From Chitinophagaceae bacterium (GTDB lineage: Bacteria; Bacteroidota; Bacteroidia; Chitinophagales; Chitinophagaceae): a DNA stretch of 64,000 nucleotides. The position numbers and the translations under genes were made by a program. Below the pieces are notes generated by a model that saw nothing but the letters and a program-made list of their open reading frames with translations, did no database searches and was not told where the DNA came from. The DNA is taken from positions 339,145-403,144 of the forward strand of contig JADKAM010000005.1 in NCBI GenBank assembly GCA_016715365.1, written 5' to 3'. Of this stretch, positions 46,205 through 56,100 are shown piece by piece (within the stretch, counting starts at the first letter, position 1; each line of letters starts with the position of its first letter).

Positions 46205-46412
46205 TTGAGGTAATTTTGATTCGAAAATACTAAACTTATCTTGGTATTTGCATTTTGTTTATCGCTGCTGCAATTTTTTTTTGATGCAGGCAGGGGTTTC
46301 TGGACTTTAACCGTAGAAATACGGTAGTAAATAAACGAATATTTATCCTAATGACTTAAACTGTTGGCTTTTCTCTTTGCTGCATAATTGATCTTTTAAC
46401 TAACTTTAATTT

Positions 46413-49244
46413 ATGCGAATTATCTGTATTTGTTTATTATGCTTACTATCTTACTTTTCGCTCTCAGCGCAAAACTTTGGGGGTAACCCGTCATCGGTAA
46501 AATGGAAGCAGGTTAATACTGATAAAGCCAGGGTAATTTTTCCCACGGGGTTAGACAGCCAGGCAAAACGCATGGCAGGTATTATGAAATTATTAGGTGA
46601 TACAACTTCCCAAACAATTGGCGGGCAGCAAAGGAAATGGAATATAATTCTGCAAAATCAATTGACGATTCCCAATGCTTATGTAAGATTGGCTCCGCTC
46701 ATGAGTGAATTGTATATGACACCAAGCCAGGATAATTTTTCTACAGGTAGCCTTCGCTGGGATGATAACCTCATCATTCATGAAAACCGGCACATGCAGC
46801 AATTCAGCAATTTCAACAAAGGGTTCACCAAAGTATTTTCATTTTTATTGGGACAAGAGGGGCAATTACTGGCAAACGGAATGACGGTACCCGATTATTT
46901 TTTTGAAGGCGATGCTGTGTGGCAGGAAACCCTGGTTAGTGCACAGGGCCGTGGCAGGATGCCGTCTTTTTATAATGGCTTTAAATCTTTGTGGCTGGCG
47001 AATAAAAATTATTCGTGGATGAAATTGCGGAATGGCTCTTACAAAGATTTTACGCCCGATCATTATGCCCTGGGATATCAATTAATTGCCTATGGAAATG
47101 AAAAATACGGTGCAGATTTCTGGAGCAAAATAACCAATGATGCGGTACGTTTTAAAGGGGTATTCTATCCTTTTAATCGTGCCATTGAAAGATACTCCGG
47201 CAAAACCTACAGGCAGTTCAGCAATGATGCTATGCAGTATTTTAAAGCGAAAACATTGCCGGCGAAAAGCCTTGCTGTAACTGCATTTAATTATCTTACC
47301 AAAGAAGAAAAAAACAATGTGATTGATTACCGGTTTGCCGGTTATATAAGTGACGACAGCATTGTGGTTACAAAAAATTCGTACAAAGAAGTGCCTGCTT
47401 TTTATATTATTTCAAATGGTAAGGAAACAAAACTAAGAGTGAGAGATATTGGCATTGATGATTATTATAGTTATAGAAACGGGAAGATAGTTTTTGCCGC
47501 ATATCAATCTGATCCGAGATGGGCAAACCGGGATTACAGTGTAATTAAATTGCTTGATATCTATAACGGAGAGCAAAAACAAATCACTTATCAATCAAAA
47601 TATTTTTCGCCGGATATTAATGCAGCCGGTACAGAAATACTGGCCGTACAGGTAAATACAAATGGCAGCAATAATCTGGTGCGGATTGTTGCATCAACAG
47701 GAAACCTGATTCAGAAAATCCCTAATCCTGATAATTATTTCTTTACACAGAGTAAGTACATCAATGCTGATGCGGCTGTTTCTGCCGTCAGAAATCCCGA
47801 TGGCAAAATGGCATTGGTGAAAATTGATCTTACAAATGGTACAACAGAAAGCTTAACTCCATTTACGTATAATGTGCTTGGATATCCTGCAGTTAAAGGT
47901 GATACCATATACTTAACTGCAATGAATGGTAATGCTGATAAAATATTTGCAGTTACACTTCAATCAAAAAAAATATTCAGTGTAACCAATAACAACAACG
48001 GGGTTTATTCTCCCGCTGTAAATAATAAAGGCGAACTGATGGTTTCGGCATTTACTGCAGGTGGTTATATGCTTGCCAAAGTTGATCTGGCAAAGGCTGA
48101 TTGGCAGGAGTTTAATACTTTCAGTTCAGCAAAGGTTGATAATGATCTTTTTGCCGGTTCTGAAATGCATATGAAAGGAGCCGGTGCTTTATATGCTTTG
48201 GACGAAAACAACAATACATGGGCGGTAACCAAATTCCGGAAATCATTTCGCCTCTTTAATTTTCACAGCTGGAGGCCGGTTGTTGATGACCCCGAGTACG
48301 GTTATAATTTCTTCAGCGATAATATACTCAGCAGTTTCAGAAATAATATAAGCTACACCTACAACAGATCAGACAGGAGTCATACTATCGGCTTTAACAC
48401 TGCATTTGCCGGTTGGTTCCCCATCATCAATGCAGGTGCCGAGGAGAGTTTTAACAGAACTGTTGATACCGCTTTTGGTAAATCGGTTAGCTACAATGCA
48501 GCAACTTTAAAAGCTGGTGTTTCAATTCCATTGCGGTTTGTTGGCGGCAGAACCAATAAGTTTTTGAGTGTTGGAGCAGGTTACAACCTGGAGCAATATT
48601 ATTACAACGGTTTAAGTAAAAATGTGTTCAAAAACAAAGCCATCAATTACATGAATGCTTTTTTAAGTTTCAGCAATATAGGCCAGCAGGCAAGGCAGCA
48701 TGTAAACCCACGTTGGGCACAATCTTTATCTGTCAATTACAGGGATGCCCTTAATTTCCGCAACAGCCACAAATTTGTGGCGCATGCTTCGTTTTATTTT
48801 CCCGGCATAGGTCGCAATCACAGCCTGGTTATTAATACGGCTTATCAAAACAGGGATACATTGCCCGATCTTTTCAGTAAAGTTTTTTCCTATTCCCGAG
48901 GCTACGAAGCTTTAAGCACCAGGCGTATGTATAAACTGGGGGTGAATTATCAGCTGCCGGTTGTTTATCCCGATTGGGGCTTTGCCAACCTGCTTTATTT
49001 TCAGCGCATAAGGGCTAATGCTTTTTATGATTACACCAACGCAAAAGCCAGGGTGAATAATGTGCTTACCGAAGTGATAAACAGCAGTACCGGTGCCGAA
49101 ATTTATTTTGATACCAAAATATGGAATGCCTTCCCGGTAAGTATAGGTGTACGGTTTTCACATTTGCTGAATACAGATCTGCTGAACCCTGCAGTAAAAA
49201 ACAGGTGGGAAATTATACTCCCGATCGGGTTGATACCTGATTAA
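46413..49244 (+). CDS. Exported HExxH / beta-propeller / barrel protein
   Basis: The 943-residue protein has a signal peptide (cut near 'SLSAQN'). The N-terminal ~280 residues look like a gluzincin metalloprotease: HENRH at 123-127 and a Glu about 38 residues on in 'FFEGDAVWQE'. Residues ~300-600 have TolB/propeller-like beta repeats, and the last ~300 an outer-membrane barrel-like pattern. It is probably an outer-membrane protein with a periplasmic or surface protease domain. No substrate is known. Confidence 0.75.
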   Translation: MRIICICLLCLLSYFSLSAQNFGGNPSSVKWKQVNTDKARVIFPTGLDSQAKRMAGIMKLLGDTTSQTIGGQQRKWNIILQNQLTIPNAYVRLAPLMSELYMTPSQDNFSTGSLRWDDNLIIHENRHMQQFSNFNKGFTKVFSFLLGQEGQLLANGMTVPDYFFEGDAVWQETLVSAQGRGRMPSFYNGFKSLWLANKNYSWMKLRNGSYKDFTPDHYALGYQLIAYGNEKYGADFWSKITNDAVRFKGVFYPFNRAIERYSGKTYRQFSNDAMQYFKAKTLPAKSLAVTAFNYLTKEEKNNVIDYRFAGYISDDSIVVTKNSYKEVPAFYIISNGKETKLRVRDIGIDDYYSYRNGKIVFAAYQSDPRWANRDYSVIKLLDIYNGEQKQITYQSKYFSPDINAAGTEILAVQVNTNGSNNLVRIVASTGNLIQKIPNPDNYFFTQSKYINADAAVSAVRNPDGKMALVKIDLTNGTTESLTPFTYNVLGYPAVKGDTIYLTAMNGNADKIFAVTLQSKKIFSVTNNNNGVYSPAVNNKGELMVSAFTAGGYMLAKVDLAKADWQEFNTFSSAKVDNDLFAGSEMHMKGAGALYALDENNNTWAVTKFRKSFRLFNFHSWRPVVDDPEYGYNFFSDNILSSFRNNISYTYNRSDRSHTIGFNTAFAGWFPIINAGAEESFNRTVDTAFGKSVSYNAATLKAGVSIPLRFVGGRTNKFLSVGAGYNLEQYYYNGLSKNVFKNKAINYMNAFLSFSNIGQQARQHVNPRWAQSLSVNYRDALNFRNSHKFVAHASFYFPGIGRNHSLVINTAYQNRDTLPDLFSKVFSYSRGYEALSTRRMYKLGVNYQLPVVYPDWGFANLLYFQRIRANAFYDYTNAKARVNNVLTEVINSSTGAEIYFDTKIWNAFPVSIGVRFSHLLNTDLLNPAVKNRWEIILPIGLIPD

Positions 49245-49308
49245 TATTTAGTGAATAACAGAATACTGCACTAAACTCCATAATTTTAAGACCTAAAAGA
49301 ATAAAACA

Positions 49309-49839
49309 ATGAAAAAACTGCTCACACTAAGCTTACTGAGTATATTATTATTTGCGTCATTAAACAGCGCTGCACAAAAAGATAAATCAAAACGGCCAAG
49401 CCCTCCTGCAACTGTTGCACAAAAAGTAGGAGAGTCAACGATCACCATCACTTACAGCCAGCCATCGGTAAAAGGAAGAACAATTGGAGCCGACCTGGAA
49501 CCCATGCAGGGAAAGGTTTGGCGTGCCGGAGCCAATGAAGCTACCGTTTTTGAAACTGATAAGGATATCATGGTGGAAGGAAAGATCTTACCCAAAGGTA
49601 AATACGGTTTTTTTATACTGGTACAGGATGATACCTGGACTATTATTTTTAATAAAACCTGGGAACAATGGGGGGCTTTTAAATACAGTGCAGCAGATGA
49701 TGTATTGAGAGTGCCCGCAATTGCCAAAAAAGGAGCAAACTTTTCTGAAATGCTGACCTATACCCTGGATGCCGCCGGCCATTTGAATATTTTATGGGGA
49801 GACAAAGACATTTCTGCTCAAATACAGGAAAAGAAATAA
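49309..49839 (+). CDS. DUF2911 exported protein
   Basis: The 176-residue protein has a signal peptide (cut near 'NSAAQK'). It shows the DUF2911 core: 'ITITYSQPSVKGRTIGADLEPMQGKVWRAGANEATVFETDKDIMVEGKILPKGKYGFFIL' and 'WTIIFNKTWEQWGAFKY'. The family is common in Bacteroidota with no known function. It follows the HExxH protein by 64 bases and may share its transcript. Confidence 0.88.
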   Translation: MKKLLTLSLLSILLFASLNSAAQKDKSKRPSPPATVAQKVGESTITITYSQPSVKGRTIGADLEPMQGKVWRAGANEATVFETDKDIMVEGKILPKGKYGFFILVQDDTWTIIFNKTWEQWGAFKYSAADDVLRVPAIAKKGANFSEMLTYTLDAAGHLNILWGDKDISAQIQEKK

Positions 49840-49846
49840 TTGCCGG

Positions 49847-50518
49847 TTAATAGGCATTGTAGTCAATGTTTTTTCCCATGGTGCCTCTTAATCTTTTCCA
49901 GAATGATTCCCTTGATTTTAGCGAAACAAAATCGCTGTTATATGCCTTTTTATAATCTATCGCAGGATCGGTCATAAAAGGTTGTAAAGCCCTGAGTGTG
50001 TCAAATACAATGGGTATTATACCGGTATTTTCACCTATTCGTAACCGGGCAAACCTTTTTAACTGCTTTGCCTGGAAGGGGTCTGTTGCCAGGGCTATTT
50101 TTGTAAAACCCAGCTTTTTAGATTTCAGGTAAACATAGTATAGATTCTCAGTACTGTGCTGTGCTTTTGTTTCACTAAAAACATGTTCTTTTGGTATCCC
50201 TAATGCGATGGCATATAAAGCCATTATTTCTCCTTCGTAGTAAGGGCTGTAAACTGATGAGCCTGAAAACATGATATTCTTTGCAATACCCCGGTCATAT
50301 AAATGCTTGGCCCAGTAAACACGGGCCTTCATGGTACTGTCCCAGCCGGCTTCGGTAAATGGCACGCCCGGCACCGCAACCACATCATAAGTTGTTGCCT
50401 GGGCTTTTTGGTAATAGCGTTCGGTGGTTTTTGCACTGAATGAGCATGCATTCAATAAAATAACTGCTGCTATCAATATTAAAGAAACTGGTATAAACCT
50501 GCTGCTGTTTTTCAACAT
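49847..50518 (-). CDS. YdcF/SanA-like DUF218 lipoprotein
   Basis: The 223-residue protein has a membrane-type signal with lipobox LNAC. The DUF218 fold is visible in 'YDVVAVPGVPF', 'IMFSGSSVYSPYYEGEIMALYAIALGIPKEHVFSETKAQHSTENLYYVYL' and 'KIALATDPFQAKQLKRFA'. Family members act in envelope biogenesis; the reaction is unknown. It is convergent with DUF2911, seven bases apart. Confidence 0.82.
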   Translation of the reverse strand: MLKNSSRFIPVSLILIAAVILLNACSFSAKTTERYYQKAQATTYDVVAVPGVPFTEAGWDSTMKARVYWAKHLYDRGIAKNIMFSGSSVYSPYYEGEIMALYAIALGIPKEHVFSETKAQHSTENLYYVYLKSKKLGFTKIALATDPFQAKQLKRFARLRIGENTGIIPIVFDTLRALQPFMTDPAIDYKKAYNSDFVSLKSRESFWKRLRGTMGKNIDYNAY

Positions 50519-50584
50519 GGGTGCGTATTTTGTTTTTACACTAACAGCTATCTATCAAAAATGTTTAAACAAAGAGATAAAAAT

Positions 50585-51166
50585 TTACAGGCGCGTTATT
50601 TTTATTATTTCAATTGCGGCATCAAATTTATCGCCATGGCTTTTTTGTCCCTGTATTTTTCTTACAATATCCATGCCTTTAAATACAGTTCCAAATGCTG
50701 CATAGCCTTGTCCGTCTTCTGTTCCACGTCGTCCTGCATCAAGGGGGCTTTGGTCGCCAATGCAGATAAAAAATTCGGTATTGCCCGTGCCGGGGGCCAG
50801 CCTTGCCAGCGAAATGGTACCCGATTCATGTGTTAAACCTGATTGCTTGGTAGTTTCATGTGCTACACCGGGGACGGTTATTTTTTTTGCAGGATTGGTT
50901 TGCCACATGCCGCCCTGTATGATACCGGTGTTGGAAGCGGTAGGTAATTCCTCGGTTTTTAAAACACGGTAAAAAGAGGTATTATTATAAAAACCCGAAT
51001 CAATATAAGATAAAAAGGCTGCTACAGTTTTGGGTGCCTTGCCGGGAAAGAGTTCAACTTCAATGTCACCCAGCCTGGTTTCAATTACTATATGTGGATT
51101 TTTATAGGCAGGCCCACTGCAGGCTGCCAGGGCTAAGCAGGAGATGATACTAAAGAGCTTTATCAT
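50585..51166 (-). CDS. Cyclophilin-type peptidyl-prolyl isomerase, lipoprotein
   Basis: The 193-residue protein has lipobox LAAC. Cyclophilin motifs are 'IETRLGDIEVELFPGKAPKTVAAFL', 'FYRVL', 'IQGGMW', 'SGTISLARLAPGTGNTEFFICIGD' and 'AAFGTVFKGMDIVRKI'. It catalyses proline isomerisation in the periplasm and may help envelope proteins fold. Single gene. Confidence 0.92.
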   Translation of the reverse strand: MIKLFSIISCLALAACSGPAYKNPHIVIETRLGDIEVELFPGKAPKTVAAFLSYIDSGFYNNTSFYRVLKTEELPTASNTGIIQGGMWQTNPAKKITVPGVAHETTKQSGLTHESGTISLARLAPGTGNTEFFICIGDQSPLDAGRRGTEDGQGYAAFGTVFKGMDIVRKIQGQKSHGDKFDAAIEIIKITRL

Positions 51167-51241
51167 GATTGTTATTTAATGTATTTAAAAGTAGTTTATG
51201 ATCTTATTGTAAATTTAAACTGCTTATGCTGATTAAAGTCA

Positions 51242-51271
51242 TTTGTATATTTATTTTGTGGTGTATCTTTA
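51242..51271 (+). promoter_or_regulatory. Possible Bacteroidota-type promoter
   Basis: TTTG at 51242 and TATCTTTA at 51264 resemble the -33 TTTG and -7 TAnnTTTG signals of the main sigma factor in this phylum, 18 bases apart, about 28 bases upstream of the ATG of the repeat protein. One base of the -7 box differs. Confidence 0.4.
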
Positions 51272-51298
51272 TGTTTTAAATACCAAGCGGATTATTTT

Positions 51299-51982
51299 AT
51301 GAAAAAAATATTTTTAGTATCTGTTACCCTGGTTTTATGTATGGCTGTTTTCAGTCAGCGTATTTCTAAAATTACCATAACCGGAACGGGCATGGTAAAT
51401 GATATTGTAGTGGGACTGGATGAAAATATACAGGTATATCTTTCTAAAGAAGGGCAGATCACCAAATGGGGTTTTGACCGCTTTATCGGATATCAGGAAA
51501 ATTACAATGATTACCTGGAACCTTATGTTGGGAGGGTAGAGTATTATTCAGCAAATGAGGATGCTGCACTGCGTGGTAAAGTAAAATACATTGGCAGAAC
51601 ATTGCTTACTTATTATCCTTCTTACGAAATGGAATCACTGAGGGGTAAATTAAAAAGCATCGGATCGTTGAATATGGGTTACTACCTTGCCTTTGATGAT
51701 AAAGCAATGGCGGGCAGTTTAAAAACAATCGGTCAGCAAACCATTGCCTGGTATGCTTCTTACGAAAATGAGGGATTGCGTGGCAAACTAAAAGCAGTGG
51801 GGCCTACCTCCATTGCTTACTATGGTTCTTTTGAAGACAAAGCATTTCGTGGTAAAATAAAAAGCATTGGCAGCAATAACTTTATTTACTATTCTTCCTC
51901 TGAGCAATACAGCGGCAGCATGAAAAGCGGTGCTTCATTTGTTACTGCCAACGGCGTAAAGTTTTACGTGAGGAATTATTAA
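51299..51982 (+). CDS. Exported protein with five exact 23-residue repeats
   Basis: The 227-residue protein has a signal peptide (cut near 'VFSQR'). Residues 91-205 are five head-to-tail repeats of exactly 23 residues with the pattern (L/F)RGKxKxIGxxxxxYYxSxExxx; a weaker sixth copy at 68-90 retains only the second half. Before them is a short beta domain. The regular Gly and Tyr-Tyr spacing suggests a solenoid or beta-helix. I do not recognise the family. It is convergent with the OB-fold gene. Confidence 0.75.
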   Translation: MKKIFLVSVTLVLCMAVFSQRISKITITGTGMVNDIVVGLDENIQVYLSKEGQITKWGFDRFIGYQENYNDYLEPYVGRVEYYSANEDAALRGKVKYIGRTLLTYYPSYEMESLRGKLKSIGSLNMGYYLAFDDKAMAGSLKTIGQQTIAWYASYENEGLRGKLKAVGPTSIAYYGSFEDKAFRGKIKSIGSNNFIYYSSSEQYSGSMKSGASFVTANGVKFYVRNY

Positions 51983-51994
51983 TTACTTTCAGGT

Positions 51995-52354
51995 TTACTG
52001 CACCACGATCTGATCGGGCCTTTCAATAATGATCTCGGGTTTTTCTTTGAATAAAATGATACGCCCGGTGATGCATATTTCTTTATTCATCAGGTCATCA
52101 ACCTTTGTAGTAAAAAGCGCCCTTGTTGTTTCCCAGATTACCAGTGTTAAAGATTGATTGGGATATTTTGCACCAATATTTAAAAAGGTTGGTTTGTTTT
52201 TTGAATTCTCAAAGTAACGCATGTCGGCTACCTTGCCGCAAACTGTAACACTGTCGCCAATATGTTTGCTTACATCTTCTAATGTAATATTTGTTTGTGC
52301 ACCAACTGCTGCAGCAAAAAATAAAGAAAGTATACTTGCTGATATTTTTTTCAT
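51995..52354 (-). CDS. Exported OB-fold protein
   Basis: The 119-residue protein has a signal peptide (cut near 'VGAQT'). The rest is one OB fold: 'ITLEDVSKHIGDSVTVCGKVADMRYFENSKNKPTFLNIGAKYPNQSLTLVIW' and 'EICITGRIILFKEKPEIIIERPDQIVV', like small periplasmic DNA- or ligand-binding OB proteins. Single gene; role unknown. Confidence 0.8.
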   Translation of the reverse strand: MKKISASILSLFFAAAVGAQTNITLEDVSKHIGDSVTVCGKVADMRYFENSKNKPTFLNIGAKYPNQSLTLVIWETTRALFTTKVDDLMNKEICITGRIILFKEKPEIIIERPDQIVVQ

Positions 52355-52432
52355 GCGGCAAATGTAGTATTAAAAATTTCAGAACACCACACTTGTAAAT
52401 CTAAATTATATGTATAGGAAACCCGGTTGCAT

Positions 52433-53032
52433 TTAATGCTTTTGTAAAAGCAAAGTGCACATACACCTCACATCATCTACATTCACAGTTTTTAAAGGTT
52501 CCATAAAAGATAGATTATGCTGATGCACGCAGTCAGCCAGTAAATGCCTGGTTAACAGAAACCTGGTTGATCCATCCGGTATGGCATAAACACCATCAGC
52601 AATTAATTCAACCTTATTTTCAATACCTATATCTGTTGTCATGCGCAGGAATAAACTGCCGCCGGGTTTTAATACCCTTATCATTTCAGTAAACATGCAG
52701 TTAAAATCTGCTACACTATTTGCAAAATGTAAAACAGCGCTGCAGATTATATGGTCGAAATGATTGTCTGCAAAGGGCATATGGTTAAGTGCACAAACAG
52801 CTGCTTTGTCTTCAGGTAAACCGGGGTAATTGCTTTTTAATTGCGCAATGGCAACTTCGCTGATATCAATTCCGATTATATGATAGCCATTGTGCAGAAA
52901 CCAATGCATATTTCTGCCATTGCCACAACCGGCATCCAGTATAATATCAGCAGGTGTATACCGGCCTTTCAGGATCTGGTCAATAAGGTAAATATCAGTC
53001 TGGCCAAGCTGGTTTTGAATACTATTTTTCAT
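52433..53032 (-). CDS. Class I SAM-dependent methyltransferase
   Basis: ATG 53032 gives 199 residues. The SAM motif 'ILDAGCGNGRNMHWFL', the acidic 'IIGIDIS', 'FDHIICSAVLHF' and 'MIRVLKPGGSLFLRM' are those of Methyltransf_11/25 enzymes. The substrate cannot be told. It is divergent from the large T9SS protein gene. Confidence 0.88.
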   Translation of the reverse strand: MKNSIQNQLGQTDIYLIDQILKGRYTPADIILDAGCGNGRNMHWFLHNGYHIIGIDISEVAIAQLKSNYPGLPEDKAAVCALNHMPFADNHFDHIICSAVLHFANSVADFNCMFTEMIRVLKPGGSLFLRMTTDIGIENKVELIADGVYAIPDGSTRFLLTRHLLADCVHQHNLSFMEPLKTVNVDDVRCMCTLLLQKH

Positions 53033-53172
53033 GAAATAAAAATGACATTTATTCGTTACAGATAAATTGACTGAATAGATTGAGAAACTATTGATTTTAC
53101 ATTGTCCACAGCTGTTGATTAATAGTATTTCCAGATATATCAAATAACAGATAACTTGAAAAAAATCTTCAA

Positions 53173-56100
53173 ATGGCTTTTTCTACCTTCAATTCCTTCG
53201 TAAAAATAATCACGCTGGCTGTAACAGGCATGCTTTTCTTTTCCTGTAAATCCATTAATCAATATGATTTACCAAAAAAGAAAGACGGCCCACGTGAAAC
53301 CAGGGAAAGGGATATCAGGATGATGAAAGACCCTGCATTGGGATATGTACCCACTGAAAGGCTCTTAAAAGCAAAACAATACAGGGACCAGCTTTGGCAA
53401 TCGCAAAACAATGCAGCACTGCCTGGTGTGAGCTGGAAGCCACTTGGCCCCAAAAACCAGGGTGGGAGAACAAGAACTTTGCTGGTAGATGCCAATGATG
53501 CAACCGGTAACACTGTTTGGGCCGGCAGTGTAGGAGGCGGACTTTGGAAAACTACTGATATTACTGCTGCAGAACCTGCATGGGCACCGGTTAACGATCT
53601 TTTTGCCAACCTTGCCATCAGTTCAATTGCACAAGACCCTTCCAATACACAGATCATGTATTTCTGTACCGGCGAAGAGGGTTATTTTAATGGCGATGCC
53701 ATTCGGGGACAGGGTGTTTGGAAAACGGTTAATGGAGGCACAACCTGGGCACAACTGGCTTCTACCAATGGCGCCAATTTTAACGCATGTCAGAAAATTA
53801 TAGTAACCAGTACCGGTGTTGTAATGGTAGCAACCAGTACCGGATTAAGACGTAGTACTGATGGAGGAACCACCTGGACCAAAGTATTAGGTGCCGGTTT
53901 GGGTATTACCGGTGCAGTAAATAATTTGTGCTATGACGTAGATATAGCAGCCAATGGTGATGTTTATGCTTCATTGTATGGTTCGGTTCATAAATCAACA
54001 ACTTCAGGAGCAACCTGGGGAGCTGCACAAACATTGGGCATTACAGCCAGCAGGATAGAACTGGCCTGCGCACCCAGTGACGCCAATTATGTGTATGCAT
54101 TGGTTGAAAATGCCAATGTGGTTGCAGGTGTTTTACGAACTGTAAATGGAGGAACAACCTGGACAGCACGAACAGAACCTGATGATGCAGACCCCGGAAT
54201 TCCCAATACGGATTTTTCAAGAAGCCAGGCCTGGTACGATCTTACTATTGCCGTTGACCCAAACAACCGCGATGTGTTATTTGCAGGCGGAGTAGATATT
54301 TTCAGATCAGCAGATGGTGCCGGCACCTGGTCGCAAACCAGCCATTGGTACGGGGGTTTTGGTTTTCAGAATGTACATGCCGATCAGCATTTTATTTTAT
54401 TTAAACCCGGCAGTTCAGCCATCGCTTATTTTAGCAATGATGGAGGCGTTTACCGGTCAGCCAATGCAAATACGGTTACACCAACACTTGATAATAAAGG
54501 AACCAATTATATTACGGCACAATTTTATTCCTGTGCCATGCTTCCCACGGCCATCTCATCCTATTTTCTGGCCGGTGCCCAGGACAATGGATCGCACCAG
54601 TTTACACAGGGTGTTGTACAAAATACCACAGAGGTTACCGGGGGAGATGGTGCTTTTTGTCATATAGACCAGGATCAGCCTCAGTACCAGTTTACGTCTT
54701 ATGTTTTAAATGATTTCTACCGGTCAACCAATAGCGGAGCAACCTGGACAAATGTTGTTACATCAGGCGGTGATTTTATTAGTCCTACCGATTATGATGA
54801 CCTGAATAACAGGATGTACATGAATGATGTAGCAGGAGGTTACAGGCGTTGGGACGATCCTCAAACAGGAAGTACTTTTGCAGGTATAAGTGTTGTTGCT
54901 TTTGGTGGCGGTAATGTATCTGCAGTAAAGGTATCTCCCAATACAGCCAACCGTGTATTTTTCGGCCTTGATAATGGACGTGTTGTGCGGGTAGATAATG
55001 CACATACCGCTACACCCACATCAACAAATATCAGCACCGGACTGCCTGCAGGTTATGTTACCTGTATAGAAGTGGAAACCGGTAACGACAATCATTTGCT
55101 GGTCACTTTTTCCAACTATGGTGTTAACAGCGTTTGGGAAAGTATCAATGGCGGTACCAGCTGGACAAGTGTGGAAGGTAATCTTCCTGACATGCCCGTA
55201 AGATGGGCTTTATTTAATCCTAATAACAACGACCAGGTTATTATTGCTACCGAATTGGGTGTTTGGAGTACCGATAACTTAAATGGTGGTGCAACAGTTT
55301 GGGGAGCCAGCAACTCCGGACTGGGCAATGTGAGGGTTGATATGTTACAGGTAAGAACTTCAGATAAATTAGTTGTTGCAGCAACGCATGGAAGGGGTTT
55401 ATTTACATCAGATATATTTACTGATCCAACTGCATTATTTACTGCAGATAATGTAACTACTTACTTAGGTGTACCTGTAAATTTTACCAGCACGTCTTAC
55501 AAGGGTACATCCTGGAGCTGGAACTTTGGTGATGCCGGTACATCCACTTCCGAAAACCCAAGCCATGCTTATACCACAGCCGGGAAGTATCCTGTAACCC
55601 TTACCATTAACAGTGGCGCATCTACCTTAACAAAAACAGCATACATACATGTTTTACCCAACAGGGGTACGCCTTATACCCCTGCCAATGGAGGTAATTT
55701 TGAAACAAACATAAATGATTTTGGAGTAAATAATGTAAGTGGTACACCCTGGCAAAGGGGCCTCTCTGCTGTAGCTGGTAAAAGCGGATTTACAAGTGCA
55801 GCAAATGCCTGGGTTACCGGTTTAACGGGAAATTATGTTGATAATACAGATGCAAGTTTGATGACCCCTAATTATAATTTTTCTGCAATTGGCGGTTATC
55901 TGTTACGTTTTCAATCGAAACGAAGTACAGAAGCTGGCTATGATGGGTTTAGAATAGAATATACTTTAGACTCAGGCAGAAACTGGTTGCCGCTTGGTAC
56001 AACCGTGCAGGCAGGCTGGTATAATTTTGCAAATACAGTTGGCGATGCGGCATTTCCGGTTAATGAAGCATTTTTTGCAGGTACTGTTGCCGCTTTTACA

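Noticed and set aside
51569..51913. DNA tandem array resembling CRISPR or satellite
   Set aside because: The repeats are conserved at protein level only; DNA copies differ and there are no spacers.
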